Below, in pieces: positions 1-6,423 of a stretch of DNA of 6,805 nt (the stretch's first letter is position 1; each line of letters starts with the position of its first letter). The stretch lies in assembly GCA_024511045.1 (NCBI GenBank), contig JANEMG010000134.1, positions 1 to 6,805 on the forward strand, read 5' to 3'. A program made the position numbers and the translations under genes. The stretch is from Gammaproteobacteria bacterium (GTDB lineage: Bacteria > Pseudomonadota > Gammaproteobacteria > Methylococcales > Methylomonadaceae). The notes under the pieces are model-generated. The model had not been told where the DNA came from. It saw only the letters and a program-made list of their open reading frames with translations, and did no database searches.

Positions 1-27
1 GGAGCGCCTATCATAACAAATAGGCAC
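1..27 (-). CDS. Possible 5' end of a minus-strand gene running off the left edge
   Basis: Reading the minus strand, a strong Shine-Dalgarno match (AAGGAGG, plus-strand 38-44) is followed after 10 nt by a GTG codon at 27. The frame stays open to the window edge and gives only nine codons (VPICYDRRS). No function can be read from so few residues. The call rests entirely on the ribosome-binding-site spacing. A chance match is quite possible, and a 6-bp hairpin (6-11 with 20-25) overlaps the putative start. The sequence left of the window would decide it. Confidence 0.2.
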
Positions 28-462
28 CAGACACGCCCCTCCTTATCCCCTTGTTTTGGCGCCAGTTAGCCAAAAAATTCACTGGTTTTTCGAGTTTTGC
101 ATTTACCTCCTATGATTCAACATTTGTTGACTATGACACCTACGCATTTGCCGGAAGTGTCAATGACCACCAGAACCGAGACATTGTTAATGGCCATAGC
201 GCAAATTGCCAAGCCAGATTTCCGGATTCCGCTATCGCTGCATCCAGGCTGTATGGGAGTGTTCTCGGTGAGAACAAAAGGAGACACCATCTTGTGCATC
301 CTGTAAAATCGTGTTGATCCTGTCCATTCCAGCCAATGCTGCGGGCAATGACGGCGCCGGTTCAATTGGCGCTGAAGGTGTCTGGCGCATGGGTGGATAT
401 TTTTTCCTTTGCCGGCGCTGCAAAGCACAGTGCCGGTCTTTCTCAAGTCTGGTTGGTACTGA
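28..462. other. Intergenic stretch with no convincing gene
   Basis: I see no gene I can support here. Short open frames exist on both strands, but they run through a dispersed repeat (222-250) and lack good start context. A 7-bp perfect inverted repeat, TTTTGGC at 54-60 with GCCAAAA at 69-75 and an 8-nt loop, contains the palindrome TGGCGCCA. It is not followed by a T-run in either direction, so it is not a clear terminator. Minus-strand Shine-Dalgarno-like sequences occur at plus-strand 38-44 and 107-113. Promoters for the flanking genes may lie here, but I could not pick out a good pair of -35 and -10 boxes. Confidence 0.5.
222..250. repeat. REP-like dispersed hairpin repeat, copy 1
   Basis: This copy matches the one at 1606-1633 base for base except for one extra A in the centre (GCTATCGC here, GCTTCGC there). 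The outer parts GGATTCC and GCATCCAGG give an imperfect hairpin: GGAT pairs with ATCC around a short inner GC stem. From established knowledge, closely related GGATTCCGCT...GCATCC elements are scattered between genes in many gammaproteobacterial genomes. Spurious translation gives the telltale minus-strand peptide MQRSGIR in copy 2, and the inserted base changes it here. Confidence 0.7.
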
Positions 463-1541
463 ATGTCCTCCACTGATAAACACAAGTGGGTCTTCCCCGC
501 ACGCTTCCGCACCGGCGCCTACAGTTGGAAGGCGTCGAAACTGGCCTGTCAGCGCATTCGCGAAGCGGTCTCCGAGATCAAAAAAGTCGCCAGGAAAGAT
601 CCGGTTTTCGGGGCGGAGGGCGCGGTCCGTCTGCTGGAAAAGCTTTGGCCGGCGCTGCAGCACATCGACACTTCCAGCGGGGCGGTGGGATCCGCCGTGA
701 ACAAGGCGCAGGACGCCTTGCTGCCGATCATCATCGATGCTCCCGCTGACGAAAAGACGCGCGAGCAATGGCTGACCCGGCTCTGGCAGGCGGTGGAAGA
801 GGATGCAGTCGATTATCTCAGCCCGGTCTGTGACCGCTGGGGCGAGATCTGTGGTTCGGTGGAAGTCGCCGGTCGCTGGGCCGATGAGTTGCTTCCCACA
901 CTGCGTTCATGTTGGTCGGATCCGTGGCGTTATTTCCGTGGTGCGACAGCTTGCCTGTCCTGTCTGCTGGTGGCGGGCCGGTATCAGGAATTGCTCGATC
1001 TTCTGGAGTTGGATAGTCCTCCCATGTGGCATTACCGGCGCTATGGCCTGGGCGCCGCGCTGGGCAATTCCTATATTGCCCGCTTTCGCGCACTGGCAAA
1101 GCGTTACCCGATGAAGGACAAGGCGCTGATTCTGGCCGATCTGATTGCCAGCACACCGGGAGAAGAGGGCAATTGGTTCGCCGCGGCCAAGGAGATCGGG
1201 CTTTTTGATCTGGCGCTGGAACTGGCCAACCGAAGTCCCTGTGATCCGAAAACGCTGACCAGGGCGGCGAGGGATTTCCTCGACTCGGAACCGGCATTCG
1301 CGCTCGGTTGTGCCATGGCGGCGCTTTCTGGTTGAGCGAGGGATGGGGTTACGAGGTGACCAGTGCCGATGTCGTGGAGGCCTATGACCGGGGCATGGAT
1401 GCCGCCTCCAGTTTGAATCAGGTCGATGCCGTGTACAGCCGGATCCGGCAACTCATCGATCCGAAGGAGAATGCCGCTGCGTCGTTCGTACGGCAGTCCC
1501 TGCAAGCAAGTATGGATGCGCAGGCTTCACGGATCAAATAA
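463..1541 (+). pseudogene. Frameshifted gene of unknown function (about 359 aa if restored)
   Basis: The first part reads as 290 codons from ATG 463 to TGA 1333-1335. The start is fixed by an in-frame TGA directly upstream (460-462), and no strong ribosome-binding site is visible. The coding frame then continues one frame back (phase of position 1308) to TAA 1539-1541. Adding one T to the run at 1325-1327 would turn ...AMAALSG-stop into ...AALFWLSEGWGYEV and join the parts into about 359 residues. No slippery heptamer is present, so programmed frameshifting is unlikely. A real deletion or a sequencing error fits better. The protein is soluble, with no signal peptide or membrane segment, mostly helical and Trp- and Leu-rich, with the pattern KKVARKDPVFGAEGAV near residue 40 and DPKTLTRAARDF near residue 265. 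I recall similar uncharacterised bacterial proteins of about 400 residues, but I cannot name a function. Dispersed repeats lie on both sides. Confidence 0.75.
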
Positions 1542-1605
1542 GCGTGAGCGTATGAGCAGGACGGGCGCATATAAATCACTGTGAGAATAGAGCTTTATGT
1601 GGGCC

Positions 1606-1633
1606 CCGGATTCCGCTTCGCTGCATCCAGGCT
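1606..1633. repeat. REP-like dispersed hairpin repeat, copy 2
   Basis: This is the canonical-looking copy, set in CCCCGGATT...GGCTACGG (about 1604-1637). CCGGAT and ATCCAGG form the outer stem, with one G-T wobble, and a GC-TTC-GC core forms the tip. It lies between the stop of the frameshifted gene and tadA, in the same orientation as copy 1 and 1.38 kb away. Its minus-strand translation contains the AWMQRSGIRGP string that appears as a spurious peptide in many annotated gammaproteobacterial genomes, which supports a widespread repeat rather than a coincidence. Confidence 0.75.
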
Positions 1634-1717
1634 ACGGTTGAATTTTGTTTTGCCGATGCCAAAAACAACGGTCGGTAGGGGGCTGCTTGTTTGCAATCGA
1701 GCGGGAGTAAGGCGGCG

Positions 1718-2164
1718 ATGACGGATGAGGACTGGATGCGCCATGCCATCCGGCTGGCGGAACGGGCTGCGGCGCAGGGCGAGGTGCCGGTCGGCGCCCT
1801 GATCGTTCGTGACGACCGGCTCATTGCCGAAGGCTGGAACGAACCCATCGCTAGCAATGACCCTTCGGCGCATGCTGAAATACAGGCCCTGCGCAGGGCG
1901 GGCCGGGAGCTGGATAATTACCGGCTGCCCGGCGCGTCGCTGTTCGTCACGTTGGAACCCTGCGTGATGTGCATGGGGGCGATCGTGCATGCGCGCGTCG
2001 AGAGGCTGGTTTTTGGCGCCTACGACCCCAAGCGTGGCGCGGTCTGTCATGCCCTGCAGCTGGCCGAGGCGGATTTTCTGAATCATCGGGTCGACTGGCG
2101 GGGCGGCGTCATGCAGGAGGCCTGCGCGGCGCTGCTGCTGGATTTTTTCCGGCAACGCCGTTGA
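1718..2164 (+). CDS. tadA: tRNA-specific adenosine deaminase TadA
   Basis: TadA deaminates the wobble adenosine (A34) of tRNA-Arg(ACG) to inosine in the cytoplasm, so that one tRNA reads CGU, CGC and CGA. The 148-residue product shows the full zinc cytidine/deoxycytidylate deaminase signature. HAEI at 52-55 supplies the zinc ligand His52 and the proton-shuttling Glu54. PCVMC at 81-85 supplies zinc ligands Cys82 and Cys85. The EVPVGA segment near 22 and the NHRVDW...ECAALL-type C-terminus ending in DFFRQRR are typical of TadA and separate it from free-nucleoside deaminases. ATG 1718 is chosen because GGGAG at 1703-1707 lies 10 nt upstream; a TTG at 1691 in the same frame would only add an unconserved tail. 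The protein is slightly shorter than the 167-residue E. coli enzyme, lacking its C-terminal tail. It converges with mltF, which also neighbours tadA in E. coli. Confidence 0.96.
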   Translation: MTDEDWMRHAIRLAERAAAQGEVPVGALIVRDDRLIAEGWNEPIASNDPSAHAEIQALRRAGRELDNYRLPGASLFVTLEPCVMCMGAIVHARVERLVFGAYDPKRGAVCHALQLAEADFLNHRVDWRGGVMQEACAALLLDFFRQRR

Positions 2165-2180
2165 CTGGAGGGAATGGGCT

Positions 2181-2203
2181 GTCAGCCACAGGCTGGCTTT
2201 CTC
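2181..2203 (+). terminator. Weak hairpin terminator candidate between tadA and mltF
   Basis: GTCAGCC (2181-2187) pairs with GGCTGGC (2191-2197) around an ACA loop: seven pairs with one G-U wobble. TTTCTC follows on the plus strand. It starts 16 nt after the tadA stop and touches the mltF stop codon (complement of 2202-2204), so it is placed to end tadA transcription. The U-tract is short and broken, so efficiency may be low. On the minus strand there is no T-run, so it is not a good mltF terminator. Confidence 0.4.
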
Positions 2204-3659
2204 AGAGTGCGGGGATGTCGATCGACAAGGCACTGTTGGAAGATTTTTCCGGCAGGTTTTTTTCCTTGACCGCCATGGCATTCTTTCCGATCTGGTCTTC
2301 TCCGGTAAGCCATACCAGCAATTCATAGTGGCTGCGGATATTCTCGACGTAGCGCACCGGTTCCTTGCCGCGCGCATAGCCGTGGCGCGTCTGCTTGTAC
2401 CATTTCTTCTGGCTGAGCAGCGGTAGGGTCTTTTTCACGTCGATCCATTTGTCCGGGTTGCCGCCCAGTTTCTGGGTGAGTCTGCGGGCGTCTTCCAGGT
2501 GTCCGTAGCCGACGTTGTAAGCGGCCAGCGCCATCCAGGTCCGGTCCGGCTCCGGGATACGCTCGGGAATCTTGTCGATTCTATGACGGAAATAACGGGC
2601 TCCGCCCATGATGCTCTGTTTGGGGTCGTTGCGGTTCTTGATGCCCATCTGCCTGGCCGTGCCGCGGGTCAGCATCATGATGCCGCGTACGCCGGTGGGC
2701 GAGCGGGCGTTTTTCAGCCAGTGTGATTCCTGATAGCCGATGGCGGCCAGCAGCCGCCAGTCGAAGTTGTATTTCTTTGCCGCTTCTTCAAAATAGGCCT
2801 GATAGAGGGGCAGGCGTTTTTTTTTGTGTTCCCGGAATTTGCACAGGCCGACATAGTTCAGGCTCGTGGCATGACCGTAGTGGCGTTCGATCAGTTGATC
2901 CAGGGTTTTGTCCTTCTTGATGTCGGCGAAGAAGTGCACCACTTCATCGTACAGGCTGTTGTCCCTGGAAGGGCTGAGCGCCCAGGCCAGCTTGCGCGGT
3001 TCGGTGATGTTGAAAGCGATGTTCAGTTTGGGGTAGAAGCGGCGGATCAGTTTGATCTGGTTGGAGTCGGCGACCGTGTAGTCGATCAGGCCTTCATTGA
3101 CCAGATACAGCAGGCCGTCCGTATCCAGGTCGTCGTTCACATACCATTCCAGCGCCGGAGTCTTTTTCTGCAGTTTTTTCAGCGAATTGATGTGGCTGGT
3201 GCCCTTGACGACTTCCAAGATGCCTTTGGCCAGGTCGTCGGCGTTTTTCGGGCGTCGTCTGCCGGAACGGTAAATGATCTGTTCTGTGATTTCGTCATAG
3301 GCCGGAGCAAAGCGCATGCGTTTTTTGCGCTGTTCGGTGACGGTCAGTGCCGCGGCGGCAATGTCAGCCTTTCCAGTGCTGATTTGTTCCAGGATGTCTT
3401 CGAAGGTATCGGGGGTGATGAATTCCGCTTTGACTCCCAAGCGTTTGGCGAACAATGTCACCAGGTCGTATTCCAGGCCGGCAAAGCCTTCCGGGCCTTC
3501 ATAGTAAGTGGTTGGGTCGTAGCGGGTGAGAACCTTGAGAACGCCTTTTTCCTTGATTTGCTGCAGCTGTGATTGATGCGGCAGTAGCAAGTACTGATTT
3601 TGCCTTGGCAGCAGAACAACTACGGCCAGAATGAGTATTAGCAGTAGAATCAGGCGCAC
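2202..3659 (-). CDS. mltF: Membrane-bound lytic murein transglycosylase F
   Basis: MltF cleaves the MurNAc-GlcNAc bond of peptidoglycan non-hydrolytically, leaving 1,6-anhydromuramic acid, at the inner face of the outer membrane. The 485 residues show a hydrophobic export segment (about 2-17) with no lipobox Cys. A family 3 solute-binding-like domain follows (about 35-265, with GVLKVLTRYDPTTYY and GLEYDLVTLFAKRLG). The SLT catalytic domain (about 285-400) has the catalytic Glu311 in YQESHW, then SPTGVRGIMMLT and AAYNVGYGH, the pattern of family 1F. Length is close to the roughly 518-residue E. coli enzyme. The start is GTG at 3659. No other Met precedes residue 115, and an ATG overlapping it at 3661 is out of frame and stops at once. 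There is no clear ribosome-binding site, and the gene begins 14 nt after the pgi stop, so translation may be coupled to pgi. Confidence 0.94.
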   Translation of the reverse strand: MRLILLLILILAVVVLLPRQNQYLLLPHQSQLQQIKEKGVLKVLTRYDPTTYYEGPEGFAGLEYDLVTLFAKRLGVKAEFITPDTFEDILEQISTGKADIAAAALTVTEQRKKRMRFAPAYDEITEQIIYRSGRRRPKNADDLAKGILEVVKGTSHINSLKKLQKKTPALEWYVNDDLDTDGLLYLVNEGLIDYTVADSNQIKLIRRFYPKLNIAFNITEPRKLAWALSPSRDNSLYDEVVHFFADIKKDKTLDQLIERHYGHATSLNYVGLCKFREHKKKRLPLYQAYFEEAAKKYNFDWRLLAAIGYQESHWLKNARSPTGVRGIMMLTRGTARQMGIKNRNDPKQSIMGGARYFRHRIDKIPERIPEPDRTWMALAAYNVGYGHLEDARRLTQKLGGNPDKWIDVKKTLPLLSQKKWYKQTRHGYARGKEPVRYVENIRSHYELLVWLTGEDQIGKNAMAVKEKNLPEKSSNSALSIDIPAL

Positions 3660-3673
3660 ATAGAACCCGTTGG

Positions 3674-5311
3674 TTAACGAAGCTGTTTATAGTGGTTGAT
3701 CAGTCCGTTCGTTGAACAGTCATGTGTTTTAACTGTAGTGCAGCTTTCCAGTTCAGGCAATATTGCTTTTGCCAAAACCTTGCCCAGTTCCACTCCCATC
3801 TGATCGAAGGAGTTGATGTTCCAGATTGCACCCTGTACGAAAATTTTGTGCTCGTAGAAGGCAATCAGCGTGCCCAGGGTTTCCGGATTGAGTTGTTTGA
3901 AGAGAAAGGAATTGGATGGCTTGTTGCCGGGGAAAACCTTGGCTGCGACCAGGGCGCGATGCTGTGGATCGTCTGACAGGCCGAGTTCCTTGCGGACTTC
4001 TTCGGCGGTTTTGCCTTTCATCATCGCTTCCGGCTGGGCGAGAAAATTGGAAATCAGGATGTCGTGATGGTTGGGCAGGTCGTAGTGGCTGACCGCCGGG
4101 GCAAGGAAATCGCAGGGGATCAGTTTGGTGCCCTGGTGAATCAACTGGAAGAAGGCGTGCTGGCCATTGGTTCCCGGCTGGCCCCAGATGATCGGGCCGG
4201 TATGGTAGTCGACCGTTTCCCCCTCGATGTCGACGCTCTTGCCGTTGCTTTCCATGTCGTCCTGCTGCAGGTAATCAGGGAAGAAACGCATGGACTGGTC
4301 GTAGGGGAGTATGGCGTGGGTTTCGGCCAGGAAGAAATTGTTGTACCAGATGCCCAGCAGGGCCATGATGACCGGAATGTTCTTTTCGTAAGGGGTGTTC
4401 CTGAAGTGTTCGTCGGCAGCGAATGCACCGCTCAGCAACTTGATGAAATTGTCCATGCCCACGCTCAAGGCTATAGACAGGCCTATGGCCGACCACAGGG
4501 AATAGCGGCCCCCAACCCAGTCCCAGAACTCGAACATGTTTTCCGGGTCGATGCCGAAGTCGGTGATTTTTTCCCGGTTCGTCGAGATGGCGACGAAATG
4601 CTTGGCAATGGCGCTTTCATCGTTTGCCGCGTCGAGCAGCCATTTCCTGGCGGAGACGGCGTTGGTCATCGTTTCCTGGGTGGTGAAGGATTTGGAGGCA
4701 ATGAGAAACAGCGTGGTATCCGGGGAGAGCTCCTTCAGGGTTTCCACCAGGTCGGTCTGGTCGACATTGGAAATGAAGTGGGTTTCAAGGTCGGGTTTTT
4801 TGTAGGGATGCAGGGCCGTGGTGACCATCTTGGGCCCCAGATCGGAGCCGCCGATGCCGATATTGACGATATCCGTTATGCGTTTGCCGGTGTAGCCCAG
4901 CCATTTGCCGCTGTGTACGGTGTCGCAGAACTGCTGCATTTTTTCCAGGACGGCATTGATTCCAGGCATGACATCCTTGCCGTCGACATAGACCGGATGA
5001 TTGCTCCGGTTGCGCAGTGCGGTATGCAGGGCCGCGCGGTCTTCCGCGACATTGATTTTTTCGCCCGTGAGCATGGCTTCAATTTTTTGCCCCAGGCCTG
5101 ACTGGTTGGCCAGTTTTACCAGCAGCGTCAGGGTTTCCTCGGTAATGCGGTTCTTCGAGTAGTCGAACAGGAGATCGTTGTTGAAGCGCAGGGAAAATCT
5201 GTCAAAACGCTCCGGGTCTGCGGCAAACAGGTCGCGCATTTTCAAATCGACAATCTGGTGCTGGTGCCTGTTCAGTTCGTTCCAGGCGGGGAGCTTTGTT
5301 GGTTGGGGCAT
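3674..5311 (-). CDS. pgi: Glucose-6-phosphate isomerase
   Basis: Pgi interconverts glucose 6-phosphate and fructose 6-phosphate in the cytoplasm, serving glycolysis, gluconeogenesis and the ribulose-monophosphate or pentose-phosphate cycles. The 545-residue product is nearly the same length as E. coli Pgi (549). Visible landmarks are IGIGGSDLGP (151-160) and SKSFTTQET (206-214) for phosphate binding, and the family signature DWVGGRYSLWSAIG (264-277). Catalytic Glu354 lies in DDMESNGK, His385 in GTNGQHAFFQ, and Lys511 at the end of the second signature (494-511, FDQMGVELGK). All key residues are present. ATG 5311 is preceded by a modest GGAA 9 nt upstream. It is divergent from the exported-protein gene at 5588 and probably cotranscribed with mltF. 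Confidence 0.98.
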   Translation of the reverse strand: MPQPTKLPAWNELNRHQHQIVDLKMRDLFAADPERFDRFSLRFNNDLLFDYSKNRITEETLTLLVKLANQSGLGQKIEAMLTGEKINVAEDRAALHTALRNRSNHPVYVDGKDVMPGINAVLEKMQQFCDTVHSGKWLGYTGKRITDIVNIGIGGSDLGPKMVTTALHPYKKPDLETHFISNVDQTDLVETLKELSPDTTLFLIASKSFTTQETMTNAVSARKWLLDAANDESAIAKHFVAISTNREKITDFGIDPENMFEFWDWVGGRYSLWSAIGLSIALSVGMDNFIKLLSGAFAADEHFRNTPYEKNIPVIMALLGIWYNNFFLAETHAILPYDQSMRFFPDYLQQDDMESNGKSVDIEGETVDYHTGPIIWGQPGTNGQHAFFQLIHQGTKLIPCDFLAPAVSHYDLPNHHDILISNFLAQPEAMMKGKTAEEVRKELGLSDDPQHRALVAAKVFPGNKPSNSFLFKQLNPETLGTLIAFYEHKIFVQGAIWNINSFDQMGVELGKVLAKAILPELESCTTVKTHDCSTNGLINHYKQLR

Positions 5312-5369
5312 TGGTTGAAATTCCGGGAAATTGATGGGTTAACGGCAAGTTTACGAAAAGAAATCTGTG

Positions 5370-5398
5370 TTGACAAGAAAGTATTAGTGGTAGCTAAT
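5370..5398 (+). promoter_or_regulatory. Candidate sigma-70 promoter in the divergent intergenic region
   Basis: A perfect -35 box TTGACA (5370-5375) is followed after 17 nt by GCTAAT (5393-5398), four of six matches to TATAAT. A second -10-like TATACT lies at 5408-5413 without a good -35. Either would drive the exported-protein gene at 5588 with a leader of roughly 170-180 nt. No comparably good promoter toward pgi was seen; a minus-strand TATAAT (plus-strand 5551-5556) has no matching -35. Confidence 0.4.
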
Positions 5399-5484
5399 TT
5401 ATTGATATATACTGGTGCCGTAGTGATTGAGTAATTCCACACGCATGGTGCTTTCTTTGTAAAGAGTGTTGTGCTAGAGTGGAA

Positions 5485-5561
5485 AGCTCTGTCGAGCTCG
5501 ATGGCCAGCGGAACTGCGTTGGGCAACTGCTTGGCGGGGTCAATGATTTTATTATAAAACA
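5485..5561 (+). other. Structured leader upstream of the exported-protein gene
   Basis: The probable 5' leader has two small hairpins: AGCTC-TGTC-GAGCT (5485-5498) and CCAGCG-GAACTG-CGTTGG (5505-5522, one wobble). An A/T palindrome, TTTTA-TTA-TAAAA, follows (about 5548-5560). AACTGC occurs twice (5512-5517 and 5525-5530). I do not recognise a known riboswitch. These elements could be regulatory or simply chance structure. Confidence 0.25.
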
Positions 5562-5587
5562 ATAATTTAACAAACTGGAAGGTAAGT

Positions 5588-6175
5588 ATGAATACAAAAC
5601 AAATACTTCGGAATGTTTTCCTGGGATTGATGCTTTCCGCGTTGCCTTTGTCATCTGTTTGGGCCCATGGAGGAGCGGCGGGTACCGATACCGATCAATG
5701 TAAGATCCAGCTCCAGGGGGAATGGGTGCATTATACAGCATATCAACCCTTTACCAGTCCTGGTGAGGAGTTTTGTGAAAATATCCCCGCATTGAATACT
5801 CCGACCAATCTGGTATTCGATTACGTAGGCAAAAAGCTGCGCGGCATGCAGGTGGAATTTGAAATCACCAAGGAGCCTGAAGGCAAGACGATCTTCCGCC
5901 AAGAAGCGAAGAAGCACGCTTCCGGAACGGTCAATGCAACGGTGACCTTCAAGGAAAAAGGCAATTATCTTGCGCATGTGAAACTGATACCCGAATCCGG
6001 CGAGCCGGTGGACGCGCATATCGCTTTTACCGTTGGTGCCGGCAAAGAGGCATCCAAGGGCGAGATCGGCATCTATCTGCTGTTCCTGCTGGCGGGTCTG
6101 TATGTATTGTATCTTTCCAACGAAGGCTTCAAACAAAAGGTCAACGGCCTGTTGGGCAAGGCAAAAGAATGGTAG
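5588..6175 (+). CDS. Exported, C-terminally anchored protein of unknown function; candidate copper binder
   Basis: The 195-residue product starts at ATG 5588, five nt after a strong GGAAGG. Residues 1-26 form a signal peptide with a good cleavage site (VWA before His27), so the mature protein would begin HGG. The periplasmic part (27-155) looks beta-rich, like an Ig or CopC-type fold. It holds Cys38, His48 in HYTAYQP, Cys63 in EEFCENIP and Met87 in LRGM. A hydrophobic helix (about 160-177) followed by a basic tail suggests inner-membrane anchoring with the C-terminus in the cytoplasm. From memory, a family of uncharacterised gammaproteobacterial proteins shares the mature HGG start, the HxTxYQP and EFCExIP motifs and the LRxM element; I cannot give it a name. 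An N-terminal His plus His, Cys and Met residues suggests a metal site, or the two Cys may form a disulfide. A second exported gene lies 248 nt downstream on the same strand. Confidence 0.8.
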   Translation: MNTKQILRNVFLGLMLSALPLSSVWAHGGAAGTDTDQCKIQLQGEWVHYTAYQPFTSPGEEFCENIPALNTPTNLVFDYVGKKLRGMQVEFEITKEPEGKTIFRQEAKKHASGTVNATVTFKEKGNYLAHVKLIPESGEPVDAHIAFTVGAGKEASKGEIGIYLLFLLAGLYVLYLSNEGFKQKVNGLLGKAKEW

Positions 6176-6266
6176 CACTTGGTGTGCAGGCTTGAAGATG
6201 TCTGGTTGAGCCGGGCATTTTCGGGTTTGCTCGCAATGCGGCCGTAAATCAAAAGTGTTGACAGTA

Positions 6267-6313
6267 TTCTGCAGTCTTTTCCGGTGACAATTGGGTCGGA
6301 AAAGACTGCAGAA
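6267..6313. repeat. Perfect 17-bp inverted repeat between the two exported-protein genes
   Basis: TTCTGCAGTCTTTTCCG (6267-6283) is the exact reverse complement of 6297-6313, with a 13-nt loop. Each arm contains the PstI-like palindrome CTGCAG. No T-run follows on either strand, so it does not look like an ordinary intrinsic terminator, though the long stem could still halt transcription or protect the upstream mRNA end. It starts 91 nt after the stop of the gene at 5588 and ends 110 nt before the next start. A TTGACA lies at 6258-6263, just outside the left arm, but has no good -10 at standard spacing. Confidence 0.8.
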
Positions 6314-6423
6314 AAACACACAAACAGAGCACGGGTTGCCGTTTTTAAAAAGTCAAGGCAGCAACGCAGGGTGTCTATTTTGGTTCCAGAACTGCTCGAT
6401 CAAATATTTTCAAGGTAAAAAAA

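Noticed and set aside
117..194. Minus-strand peptide beginning MAINNVSVLVVIDTSGK, faintly like the start of AidA/PixA-type inclusion body proteins
   Set aside because: Similarity covers only about 15 residues, there is no ribosome-binding site, and the frame stops after 26 codons. No continuation in another frame is visible.
1320..1335. Programmed -1 frameshift site
   Set aside because: The overlap reads GCG CTT TCT GGT TGA, with no slippery heptamer and no obvious strong downstream structure.
1595..2377. 260-codon minus-strand open frame
   Set aside because: It overlaps tadA antisense and the mltF 3' end and runs through the REP-like repeat, giving the spurious MQRSGIR-type peptide.
2826..3572. 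248-codon plus-strand open frame
   Set aside because: Antisense shadow of the mltF solute-binding domain region.
4064..5101. 345-codon plus-strand open frame
   Set aside because: It lies entirely inside pgi on the opposite strand. Pgi is complete with all catalytic residues, and the plus-strand product has no recognisable domain.
5521..5536. Sigma-54-like -24/-12 element (GG, 10 nt, GC) before the gene at 5588
   Set aside because: Spacing fits, but several consensus positions mismatch (GGGCAAC for TGGCACG, TGGC for TTGC).
5272..5562. 96-codon minus-strand open frame upstream of pgi
   Set aside because: It overlaps the pgi start out of frame, has low-complexity composition, no domain and no good ribosome-binding site.
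6334..6368. A/T palindrome TTTTTAAAAA flanked by GTTGC and GCAAC as a terminator or operator
   Set aside because: Arms pair only weakly and are unequally spaced, and no T-run follows.
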